From assembly GCA_964630305.1 (NCBI GenBank), contig CAZVTR010000012.1:1-54112 (forward strand): a stretch of DNA of 54,112 bases, written 5' to 3'. Positions within the stretch are counted from its first letter, which is position 1. The number at the start of each line of letters is the position of its first letter. Shown one piece after another: positions 35,644 through 42,958 of this stretch. Source of the stretch: JAKPPT01 sp964630305. Its GTDB lineage: Bacteria; Spirochaetota; Spirochaetia; Treponematales; UBA12059. The notes under the pieces were generated by a model. It saw nothing but the letters and a program-made list of their open reading frames with translations. It did not search any database and had not been told where the DNA came from. The position numbers and the translations under genes were made by a program.

Positions 35644-38600
35644 ATGTTTGAATCCGTGGATCCAAAAATAAATTTCCCTAAAATGGAAGAAGAAATCCTT
35701 AAATTTTGGGAAGAGCATAAAGTTTTCCAAAATTCAATAAATGAACGTGAGGGTTCTCCAGAATTTGTATTTTATGACGGGCCTCCCTTTGCAACAGGAT
35801 TGCCACATTTTGGGCATTTTGTGCCGGGAACAATAAAGGACAGTATCCCCCGCTATAAAACAATGAAAGGCTTCAAAGTCGAACGCCGTTTTGGCTGGGA
35901 TTGTCATGGTCTTCCTGTAGAATATGAGATGGAAAAGGAATTAGGTATTTCCGGGAAAAAACAAATAGAAGATTATGGCATTGCGAAATTTAACGAAGCA
36001 TGTCGTTCGATCGTATTACGTTATACCAAAGAGTGGCGTACAATTATGACACGAGCTGGCCGCTGGGTTGATTTTGATCACGACTATAAAACCATGGACC
36101 CGGACTATATGGAATCAATCTGGTGGGTGGTAAAACAACTATGGGATAAAAATCTGATATATGAAGGACACTACATACTGCCATACTGTCCACGCTGCTC
36201 CACAGTACTCTCAAATCATGAACTTCAACTTGGTGGTTATAAAGATGTTCATGATCCTGCAATAACTGTTAGATTTAAGATTACAGCCGTTGCACATGTT
36301 GATAGTAAACCATCAAATAAGAATACAGATACTTCAGGGACACTCTTGCATAATAGTTCAATCACTGATGGCTCAACATATATACTTGCATGGACTACAA
36401 CACCTTGGACGCTTCCATCTAACCTTGCTCTTGCGGTAGGTCCAGAAATTGATTATGTACTCGTACAAGATGGTACCGAACGTTATATTCTAGCTGAATC
36501 ACGCCTGACTGCTTACTATAAAGCTGATGCATTGCCTACAATTCTAGAGCGGTTTAAAGGAAGCGCACTTGAAGGTATTCAATACGAACCCCTTTTCCCC
36601 TATTTTGCTGAATATGTAAAAAAGGGCGCATTTATGGTACGAACCGCTGACTTCGTTACCACTGAAGATGGTACAGGGATAGTTCACATAGCACCCGGTT
36701 TTGGAGAAGATGACTACAATGTGCTGAAAGCTACCGGTATTCCTACAGTATGCCCTGTTGATGCAGAATGCCAATTTACAGCAGAAATCCCTGATTACCA
36801 AGGAACATTTGTCAAAGACACTGATAAATTAATAATAGAACGCCTTAAAAATGAAAAAAAATTAGTAAAACGTGAACAGTATTTGCATGCATATCCGCAC
36901 TGCTGGCGCTGTTCCAGTCCGCTCATTTATCGAGCTGTATCCAGCTGGTTTGTGAAAATTGATCCTATCAAAGAAAAAATGCTAAAAGCAAATCAAAAAA
37001 TCTATTGGATGCCAGCGCACATCAAAAACGGCCGTTTTGGTAAATGGCTGGAAAATGCTCGAGATTGGGCTATTAGCCGAAATCGATATTGGGGAAACCC
37101 TCTCCCCATCTGGAAATGTGATGCGTGTGGCAAAACAGAATGTCTGGGCTCACGAGATGAACTTACAAAAAAAACAGGAAAGAGTGTCCCTGACCTTCAC
37201 AAGCACTTTGTCGATGAATATACATGGAAATGTTCTTGTGGCGGAACAATGAAACGTATTCCAGAGGTACTTGATTGCTGGTTCGAATCCGGTTCAATGC
37301 CTTATGCTCAGGTTCACTATCCGTTTGAAAATAAAAAACATTTTGAAGAACACTTCCCAGCAGATTTCATTGCAGAGGGACTTGATCAGACCCGAGGGTG
37401 GTTTTACACACTAACCATACTCGCAGCCGCACTATTTGATAAACCTGCTTTCAAAGCTTGCGTGGTCAATGGTCTTGTCTTAGCTAGCGATGGTAAAAAG
37501 ATGAGCAAAAGCCTTAGAAACTACACTGATCCCATGAAAGTAATGCAGGAATTTGGTGCAGATGCGCTGCGACTTTTCCTCATGAATTCAGCTGTAACTC
37601 GTGCCGATGACCTTTGCTATTCTGACGAGGGCGTGCGTGAAGTATTAAAAAACCTCATTCTGCCATTGTGGAGCGCTTATAGCTTTTTTGTTACCTATAT
37701 CAACCTTGATAGAGTGTCCCCGCCAGAGGCAAAACCTGAAGCGACTAATCCTCTCGATCGCTGGATACTTTCTTTGTGTGAAAGCATGGTTCGCGATGTT
37801 ACTGATGCATTAGAGGCTTATGATATGCAAAAAGCCATAACTCCGATTATCAATTTTATCGACGCACTCAATAACTGGTTCATCCGCAGATCAAGGCGAC
37901 GTTTCTGGAGAAGCGAAAATGATTCAGATAAACTTGAGGCTTATGCAGCTCTCTATAGAGTCTTATTAAGGCTAATACATTGTCTGGCACCATTTGCTCC
38001 TTTCGTAACAGAAAAAATCTGGCAAAACATCCGACCAGCAGGTTCTACAAAAAGCATTCACCTATCATCATGGCCTGAGGTTGATGAATCATTCATCGAT
38101 ACAGAACTCGAAACCAAAATGGCCTACGTTCGTCATGCTGTAGCTATGGGTAGAGCTCTCCGCTATCAACACAATATTAAAATTCGACAGCCGCTTAAAG
38201 AAGTTCAGCTTGTAACAAAAAATAATGAAGAAAAAGCAAGCCTCATAGAAATGCTGGAAATTATTAAAGAAGAACTCAACGTTAAAGAGGTTGTCTTCAG
38301 AGAAGACGAAGAACAACTTGTCGAGTACAGCGCTAAAGCTAACTTTAGAGTTCTTGGCAAAGAATTAGGTAAAGACATGAACACTGCAGCTGCAATTATC
38401 GAAAAATTAGGCAACAAGGAGATTATGAGTCTATTAGAAGGAAATACGCTCGTAATTGATGTGGCAGGAAAGAGTGTCCCTCTTACCACGGAAAAAGTTA
38501 TTATAAACCGCATTGAAAAGGCAAACCTTAAAGTTATCAACGAGGAAAGTCTCACTGTAGCACTCAATACTGATATAACAGAAGAACTTTTTGATGAAGG

Positions 38601-38841
38601 CAATGTGAGAGATTTAATTCGAGGTATTCAGAATCTTCGTAAAGAATCAGGTTTAGCTGTAAGTGATAGAATACACTTAAATGTTTATGGCTCGGAAACA
38701 CTAAAGCGAGGTTTTGATAAGTTTAAAGATCTCATTGCATCCGAGACGCTGGCCACAACAGTAGACTGGGCAAAAGAATCATCGATGACTGCAGTTGAAG
38801 CCGGTGAGGAATCATGGGAAATAGCGCTGAGGAAGGCTTAA
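35644..38841 (+). CDS. ileS: Isoleucyl-tRNA synthetase, eukaryal-type (type 2)
   Basis: Class I synthetase that charges tRNA-Ile, 1065 residues. The HIGH-type motif is in GLPHFGHF and KMSKS is in SDGKKMSKSLRNY; WDCHGLPVEYEMEK and the CP1 editing domain are present. Length and motifs fit the eukaryal/type 2 IleRS, which is known from spirochaetes and is generally associated with low mupirocin sensitivity. Residues ~219-245 look like a Ser/Thr/Asn-rich insertion before the canonical LAWTTTPWTLPS. That insertion contains an AGGGACACTC copy. Two more exact copies each encode GKSVP (residues 512-516 and 942-946). The gene ends at a bidirectional terminator shared with epmA. Confidence 0.97.
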   Translation: MFESVDPKINFPKMEEEILKFWEEHKVFQNSINEREGSPEFVFYDGPPFATGLPHFGHFVPGTIKDSIPRYKTMKGFKVERRFGWDCHGLPVEYEMEKELGISGKKQIEDYGIAKFNEACRSIVLRYTKEWRTIMTRAGRWVDFDHDYKTMDPDYMESIWWVVKQLWDKNLIYEGHYILPYCPRCSTVLSNHELQLGGYKDVHDPAITVRFKITAVAHVDSKPSNKNTDTSGTLLHNSSITDGSTYILAWTTTPWTLPSNLALAVGPEIDYVLVQDGTERYILAESRLTAYYKADALPTILERFKGSALEGIQYEPLFPYFAEYVKKGAFMVRTADFVTTEDGTGIVHIAPGFGEDDYNVLKATGIPTVCPVDAECQFTAEIPDYQGTFVKDTDKLIIERLKNEKKLVKREQYLHAYPHCWRCSSPLIYRAVSSWFVKIDPIKEKMLKANQKIYWMPAHIKNGRFGKWLENARDWAISRNRYWGNPLPIWKCDACGKTECLGSRDELTKKTGKSVPDLHKHFVDEYTWKCSCGGTMKRIPEVLDCWFESGSMPYAQVHYPFENKKHFEEHFPADFIAEGLDQTRGWFYTLTILAAALFDKPAFKACVVNGLVLASDGKKMSKSLRNYTDPMKVMQEFGADALRLFLMNSAVTRADDLCYSDEGVREVLKNLILPLWSAYSFFVTYINLDRVSPPEAKPEATNPLDRWILSLCESMVRDVTDALEAYDMQKAITPIINFIDALNNWFIRRSRRRFWRSENDSDKLEAYAALYRVLLRLIHCLAPFAPFVTEKIWQNIRPAGSTKSIHLSSWPEVDESFIDTELETKMAYVRHAVAMGRALRYQHNIKIRQPLKEVQLVTKNNEEKASLIEMLEIIKEELNVKEVVFREDEEQLVEYSAKANFRVLGKELGKDMNTAAAIIEKLGNKEIMSLLEGNTLVIDVAGKSVPLTTEKVIINRIEKANLKVINEESLTVALNTDITEELFDEGNVRDLIRGIQNLRKESGLAVSDRIHLNVYGSETLKRGFDKFKDLIASETLATTVDWAKESSMTAVEAGEESWEIALRKA
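36336..36345 (+). repeat. AGGGACACTC motif copy (inside ileS insertion)
   Basis: Exact core, extended to AGGGACACTCTTGCA. Read as S-G-T-L-L-H inside the apparent insertion at residues ~219-245. Confidence 0.88.
37182..37191 (-). repeat. AGGGACACTC motif copy (inside ileS, GKSVP 1)
   Basis: Exact core, part of a 17-nt direct repeat (37175-37191) shared with 38465-38481. Read as S-V-P. Confidence 0.88.
38472..38481 (-). repeat. AGGGACACTC motif copy (inside ileS, GKSVP 2)
   Basis: Exact core, second member of the 17-nt direct repeat. Read as S-V-P in the C-terminal domain. Confidence 0.88.
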
Positions 38842-38863
38842 TTATTGAAAAATTTGTTTCAAT

Positions 38864-38873
38864 AGGGACACTC
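38864..38873 (+). repeat. AGGGACACTC motif copy (3' of ileS)
   Basis: Exact core, extended to AGGGACACTCTA, 23 nt past the ileS stop codon and before the terminator. Confidence 0.9.
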
Positions 38874-38895
38874 TAGGTTCTTTAGATTTTTGAAA

Positions 38896-38926
38896 AACTG
38901 GCATTTGCAATATGCAATTGCCAGTT
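38896..38926. terminator. Bidirectional terminator between ileS and epmA
   Basis: AACTGGCA and TGCCAGTT form the outer stem, with TTGCA/TGCAA pairing inside. On the minus strand TTTTT follows directly (epmA end), and on the plus strand TTTATACTTTTT follows (ileS end). Confidence 0.75.
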
Positions 38927-39903
38927 TATACTTTTTCAGCATACCAATCATGCATATAAGGGAATGGAAGTACATTGCGAATATCAGTTAAACCATTCAT
39001 AGCCATAACAAAACGTTCAAAGCCCATTGCGACACCAGAACAGAGCGGAAAATCATCAAAAAGTTCAGCATAATCATAATTTACTGCATGGGGGACTAGC
39101 TGAGCTTGTTTTTTTAATGCTTCTTTTTTCATGCTTGCAAGCACTGCCTCTTTGGTTGCAGATTCCGTATAGCAATTTAAAAGCTCAATTCCATTAACAT
39201 ACAATTCCCATCGGTCCTTCCATGGTGTTCCAGGAATATTGCGAGCCAAACATTCAATTTGTGCTGGATATTCAATAAGCACTAAAGGACGGTCTTTGGG
39301 CAGCTCAGGCTCAACCCATTGAACAAATGCTTGATTAAATAAATCTTCCCATGATGCTTCTTTGTTTACGATAAGCCCTTTTCCTGATAATGCTTCTCGT
39401 AGAGTGTCCCTATTCTGTAACTTGATTAAATCTAAATGCGCAAATTCCAAGCAAGCTTCCTGCATTGTCATAATTCTAAACGGAGGTTTTGCATAGCGAG
39501 GAGTGTCCCTCGTGCAGCAAGTATCGAATAATGCTTCAGTAATTCCAATCGAGTCTCTTGCTGTAGCATTTACGGTATAATATTCAAGCATGGTAAATTC
39601 TGGGCTATGAAGTGTCCCTATAGATTCTGCATTGCGAAAAGCTTTACATAGCTCGAAAACGCTGCACTTTTCTTTTGCAATAAATTGCTTTATCCACACC
39701 TCTGGAGATGGCAAGAGCCATAGCTTTCGATTGCCATAAAATGGATTTATATATTCTGTTTCAAAAACTTCGAGGCAAGACTCAGGTATTGGAGCTGGCG
39801 ATAGAAGAGGTGTATCTAATTCTACATAGTTTCGGTCAAGAAAAAACTGCCTAACCTTTGTCACAAGCCTGGAACGTTCTAAAAGCAGCGCTGAACTAAT
39901 CAT
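38926..39903 (-). CDS. epmA: Elongation factor P lysyltransferase, PoxA/GenX/EpmA family
   Basis: Class II synthetase-like enzyme, 325 residues. EpmA proteins modify a lysine of EF-P with (R)-beta-lysine. Visible are LDTPLLSPAPIPE (motif 1 region), LWLLPSPEVWIKQFIA, CKAFRNAES...HSPEFTMLEYY (motif 2) and GVAMGFERFVM (motif 3). The anticodon-binding domain of LysRS is absent, as in EpmA. ATG 39903 has AAGGA upstream; the frame extends to 39945. The gene overlaps queG by 8 nt. Two exact AGGGACACTC copies and one near-copy lie inside, about 100 nt apart. The near-copy turns the usual GRYHNPEFT-type motif into GTLHSPEFT. No EF-P or EpmB gene is in the window. Confidence 0.85.
   Translation of the reverse strand: MISSALLLERSRLVTKVRQFFLDRNYVELDTPLLSPAPIPESCLEVFETEYINPFYGNRKLWLLPSPEVWIKQFIAKEKCSVFELCKAFRNAESIGTLHSPEFTMLEYYTVNATARDSIGITEALFDTCCTRDTPRYAKPPFRIMTMQEACLEFAHLDLIKLQNRDTLREALSGKGLIVNKEASWEDLFNQAFVQWVEPELPKDRPLVLIEYPAQIECLARNIPGTPWKDRWELYVNGIELLNCYTESATKEAVLASMKKEALKKQAQLVPHAVNYDYAELFDDFPLCSGVAMGFERFVMAMNGLTDIRNVLPFPYMHDWYAEKV
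39402..39411 (-). repeat. AGGGACACTC motif copy (inside epmA)
   Basis: Exact core, extended to AGGGACACTCTA. Read as N-R-D-T-L-R. Confidence 0.87.
39501..39510 (-). repeat. AGGGACACTC motif copy (inside epmA, second)
   Basis: Exact core, read as T-R-D-T-P-R. It is 99 nt from the copy at 39402. A one-base variant (AGGGACACTT, 39610-39619) follows 109 nt further. Confidence 0.87.
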
Positions 39904-40867
39904 TTTTGCATCCTTTCGTATTTTTTTCGATAAGATAGCGTGCATACAGTTTAAAATCCTCTAGAGGTATCCAGCTAAAGCCTAATGCTGTCCCTTTAAA
40001 ATACCCTTTAAGCTCAGAAATTGACATATCAACCAGTTTCTCTAGTGGCAAATAGTGCCCTGGACGCTTTTCTGTTTCGATTAATTGCGATTCGATATAA
40101 TTAAAAAGCTCAATAGAGTGTCCCTGTTGTTTCAATTGGTTTTCTATTCTATCATTATCCTGCGCTCGTTGGGTATAGGGACACTCTTTGATGCAAACAT
40201 CACAGCCGTAGAGACGATTTCCTCTATGCACTTTGAGATTGTCCGGCATATCTCCTCTGCTCATCCAGTACTGCAGGCACAATTCTTTACAAAATCCATT
40301 ATCAAGCGCACGAGTTGGGCAAGCATCAATGCAAGCCGTGCATAAACCGCATAGTGGCTCGTTTGTGAGGTATTTGGACACTGTTTCACTCAAGAGCAGG
40401 TGGTATACCTCATCAATTTTAGGAAAAAGCAGCAGACCTATTAACACTGCAGAACCATAAACAGGATTAACAAGCAATCCTGATTTTCCTATCCACCCAA
40501 GGTGAGCAAGCACAGCACTTGCTTTTTCAGGCAATTGGGAATTTACAGATATCCGAATATCTTTCCGCAGCAAACCAAATTCAGAACGAATATCCGCTGA
40601 AAGCTCTTGCAATATCCTAACAAGAAAATGGTAATAATTATATGCAGCAAAAGATCCAATGGTTACTGTATTGTGAAGCGTCGTTGTATCAGCACTCGTG
40701 TTAATCCGATAAGGTAAAAGAACAGCAATGCCTGTTATTTGTTCCAGTTTATATCCTGCTAAGGGTATTTCATTTGTATATGTAAAAATATTTTCTATAG
40801 CGCTATCAGGCAGGATATTCCATTCCTGTATTCCCTTGCGGCCAAAATACTCACTGAATGGTTCCAT
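39896..40867 (-). CDS. queG: Epoxyqueuosine reductase
   Basis: Cobalamin-dependent last step of queuosine synthesis in tRNA wobble position 34, 323 residues. Two 4Fe-4S motifs stand out: CGLCTACIDACPTRAL and GCDVCIKECPYTQRA. HLGWIGKSGLLVNPVYGS is the family's active-site region. It overlaps epmA by 8 nt, pairing a tRNA-modification gene with an EF-P modification gene. Two exact AGGGACACTC copies 61 nt apart form an inverted pair in the gene, and one of them encodes the ECP of the second iron-sulfur motif. Confidence 0.93.
   Translation of the reverse strand: MEPFSEYFGRKGIQEWNILPDSAIENIFTYTNEIPLAGYKLEQITGIAVLLPYRINTSADTTTLHNTVTIGSFAAYNYYHFLVRILQELSADIRSEFGLLRKDIRISVNSQLPEKASAVLAHLGWIGKSGLLVNPVYGSAVLIGLLLFPKIDEVYHLLLSETVSKYLTNEPLCGLCTACIDACPTRALDNGFCKELCLQYWMSRGDMPDNLKVHRGNRLYGCDVCIKECPYTQRAQDNDRIENQLKQQGHSIELFNYIESQLIETEKRPGHYLPLEKLVDMSISELKGYFKGTALGFSWIPLEDFKLYARYLIEKNTKGCKND
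40116..40125 (-). repeat. AGGGACACTC motif copy (inside queG, left arm)
   Basis: Exact core, extended to AGGGACACTCTA. Read as Q-G-H-S. Left arm of an inverted pair with 40177; 51 nt lie between the arms. Confidence 0.87.
40177..40186 (+). repeat. AGGGACACTC motif copy (inside queG, right arm)
   Basis: Exact core, extended to AGGGACACTCTTT. On the coding strand it reads GAG-TGT-CCC (E-C-P), so it includes a cluster cysteine. Confidence 0.87.
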
Positions 40868-40917
40868 GATAGCTTATAATCTCACAGCCGACTATGATTT
40901 TTGCAAATATGCAATGA

Positions 40918-41724
40918 CTATTTTCCACGAGCTCGTTCAAGTTTCTGCATCTTCTTATAATACTCAGCCTGTTTAACTATTTCCATCATATCGTTAACCA
41001 TAATCTTGTTATCAACAATTCGAAACTGTTTATTTTGCAGCAACTGCTGCACTACTGCACTGCCGGTATTCATGGGAAACCCAACAAGATTTATGAGTTC
41101 TTTAGGACCAAAATCAAACGTATAGGCAGCACCTTCCTTGATTGGAACTTTATTCTTTTCTAGCTGCATCAGGAGAGCATCATACATTCTTCCAAGGGGA
41201 TCGCTAATTAATGTATTTGCAAGCTGTTTATAAATAAACCAAATACGTTCAGCAAGCAATTGTGTGAGTTTGGTAACAATTTGAGGCTGTGTTTGTACCA
41301 TCCGTTCAAAATTGTCTTTATTGACTGTGAGCAAATAGGTATCCTCATATGCAATTGCAGTAGCAGAACGAGGTTTATTTTCCAGTAATGCCATTTCTCC
41401 AAAAATATCTCCGGGTTTTAAAACAGCAAGAAGCACTTCGGTATTTTCTACAATCTTCGTGATTTTAATAGAACCTTTTTGAATGATATAGAGCTCTGTT
41501 CCTGGCATTCCTTCGCAGAATACAACTGTATCTTTCGGGTAGAAGCGGTTGAATTCCTCAGTTGATCCATCAAGATAAACTGCCTTTGCAAATTGTTTAA
41601 TTTTTACCATACGCTCTTTAGCCATTTGAGCATTTGCACCTGATGGACATAATTTTAAATACTGATAATAAGCATAGAATGCTTGATTAAACTGACTTTG
41701 CTTTACGTAGTATTCACCAATATC
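40918..41724 (-). CDS. Cyclic-nucleotide-binding (CRP/FNR-type) protein, N-terminus lost in gap
   Basis: About 268 residues are readable. The first 45 look like the end of a TPR-type helical domain (FNQAFYAYYQYLKLCPSGAN). A cyclic-nucleotide-binding beta-roll follows (VVFCEGMPGTELYIIQKGSI, FGEMALLENKPRSATA). The C-terminal region (GRMYDALLMQLEKNK, FDFGPKELINLVGFP) has the outline of a CRP-type winged helix without an obvious recognition helix. The start is in or beyond the 100-N gap. A regulatory role is inferred from the domain; the ligand is unknown. Confidence 0.8.
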   Translation of the reverse strand, partial: DIGEYYVKQSQFNQAFYAYYQYLKLCPSGANAQMAKERMVKIKQFAKAVYLDGSTEEFNRFYPKDTVVFCEGMPGTELYIIQKGSIKITKIVENTEVLLAVLKPGDIFGEMALLENKPRSATAIAYEDTYLLTVNKDNFERMVQTQPQIVTKLTQLLAERIWFIYKQLANTLISDPLGRMYDALLMQLEKNKVPIKEGAAYTFDFGPKELINLVGFPMNTGSAVVQQLLQNKQFRIVDNKIMVNDMMEIVKQAEYYKKMQKLERARGK

Positions 41725-41824
41725 NNNNNNNNNNNNNNNNNNNNNNNNNNNNNNNNNNNNNNNNNNNNNNNNNNNNNNNNNNNNNNNNNNNNNNNNNNNN
41801 NNNNNNNNNNNNNNNNNNNNNNNN
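41725..41824. other. Assembly gap (100 N)
   Basis: Exactly 100 N, a placeholder. It separates glyA from the cyclic-nucleotide-binding gene; a continuous frame across it is coincidental. Confidence 0.99.
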
Positions 41825-42855
41825 GCTTCTTTGCCCGTAATCCCCAACGGAGTAAGATCGACAAGCATGAGATGATTATCAGTGCCTCCAGAAACGATAC
41901 GTGCGCCGCCATCAGCAAGTGCCTGCGCAAGTACTTTTGCATTGATAACTACCTGCTTCATGTATGCTTTATACTCATCAGAGAGTGCCTCCTTGAAGGC
42001 TACAGCTTTACCAGCAATCACATGGCAGAGCGGTCCTCCCTGAATCCCTGGGAATATCGTGCCATCGAGTATTTCTGACCAGAGCTTAGGTCTGTCCCCT
42101 TTGGGTGTCATAATACCCTGATTATTTTCTTTATCAATTCCAATAAAAACAGCGCCGCCGCGCGGACCACGTAAAGTCTTATGTGTCGTTGTTGTTGTAA
42201 AATCCGCTATACGAATGGGACTCGGATGCAGGCCTGCAGCCACAAGTCCAGCGATATGCGCCATATCGACCATGAGATATGCACCAACTTCATCAGCAAT
42301 CTTTCTGAACTTTTCAAAATCGATTATGCGAGCATACGCAGAAGCTCCTGCGACAATCATTTTGGGTTTACATTCACGAGCAAGGCGAGCAACCTCATCG
42401 TAATCGATGCATTCTGTATCTTTGTTCACTCCGTATCGCACTACATTATAAAGTTTGCCAGAAAAGGAAACTGGTGCGCCATGAGTCAAGTGCCCGCCAT
42501 GCGCAAGATCCATGCCCATAATGGTATCACCAGGTTTTAGTGCAGCAAAATATACACCCATATTAGCCTGGGAACCAGAATGAGGCTGAACGTTTGCATA
42601 ATCAGCATTAAAGAGCTGTTTGGCTCGTTCTCGAGCAAGGTTTTCAGAAATATCAACAAACTCACAGCCGCCATAATACCGCTTTCCAGGGTAACCTTCA
42701 GCATACTTGTTTGTCAAAACAGAGCCTACAGCTTCCATGACAGCACGGCTCGTATAATTTTCACTTGCAATAAGTTCCAGATTGTTTCTCTGCCTATCTG
42801 CTTCTTGGTTCATTGCTGAAAACAATTCAGGATCAGATTTTTCCAATATAGACAT
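41825..42855 (-). CDS. glyA: Serine hydroxymethyltransferase, C-terminus lost in gap
   Basis: PLP enzyme that interconverts serine and glycine and loads tetrahydrofolate with one-carbon units. About 343 of an expected ~420 residues are present. NLELIASENYTSRAVMEA, YAEGYPGKRYYGGCEFVD, MDLAHGGHLTHG and VDMAHIAGLVAAG are family motifs, and the PLP lysine is in TTTTHKTLRGPRGG. The missing C-terminus and the next gene's start both fall in the gap. GGAGG precedes the ATG at 42855. It lies 103 nt downstream of the transglutaminase-like gene. Confidence 0.96.
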
Positions 42856-42958
42856 GTATTCCTCCTTTTATCCTTTTAATGGTAGTATAACAAAAAGCCT
42901 TGTTTTTGTAAAAGCTCTGCAGTATTTCAAAATTTGCCCATAGATAGGGTGCGGTTTG

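Noticed and set aside
38205..38603. Minus-strand frame of 132 codons inside ileS
   Set aside because: Antisense shadow; low-complexity Ser/Leu-rich translation typical of reversed Glu/Lys-rich coding sequence.
39984..39994. TGCTGTCCCTTT in queG as a motif copy
   Set aside because: Lacks the GTGTCCCT core, so it is too weak to count.
40918..42855. A single 645-residue protein joining serine hydroxymethyltransferase to a cyclic-nucleotide-binding domain
   Set aside because: The frame crosses exactly 100 N. It is two genes (glyA and the regulator) that happen to be in phase across a placeholder gap.
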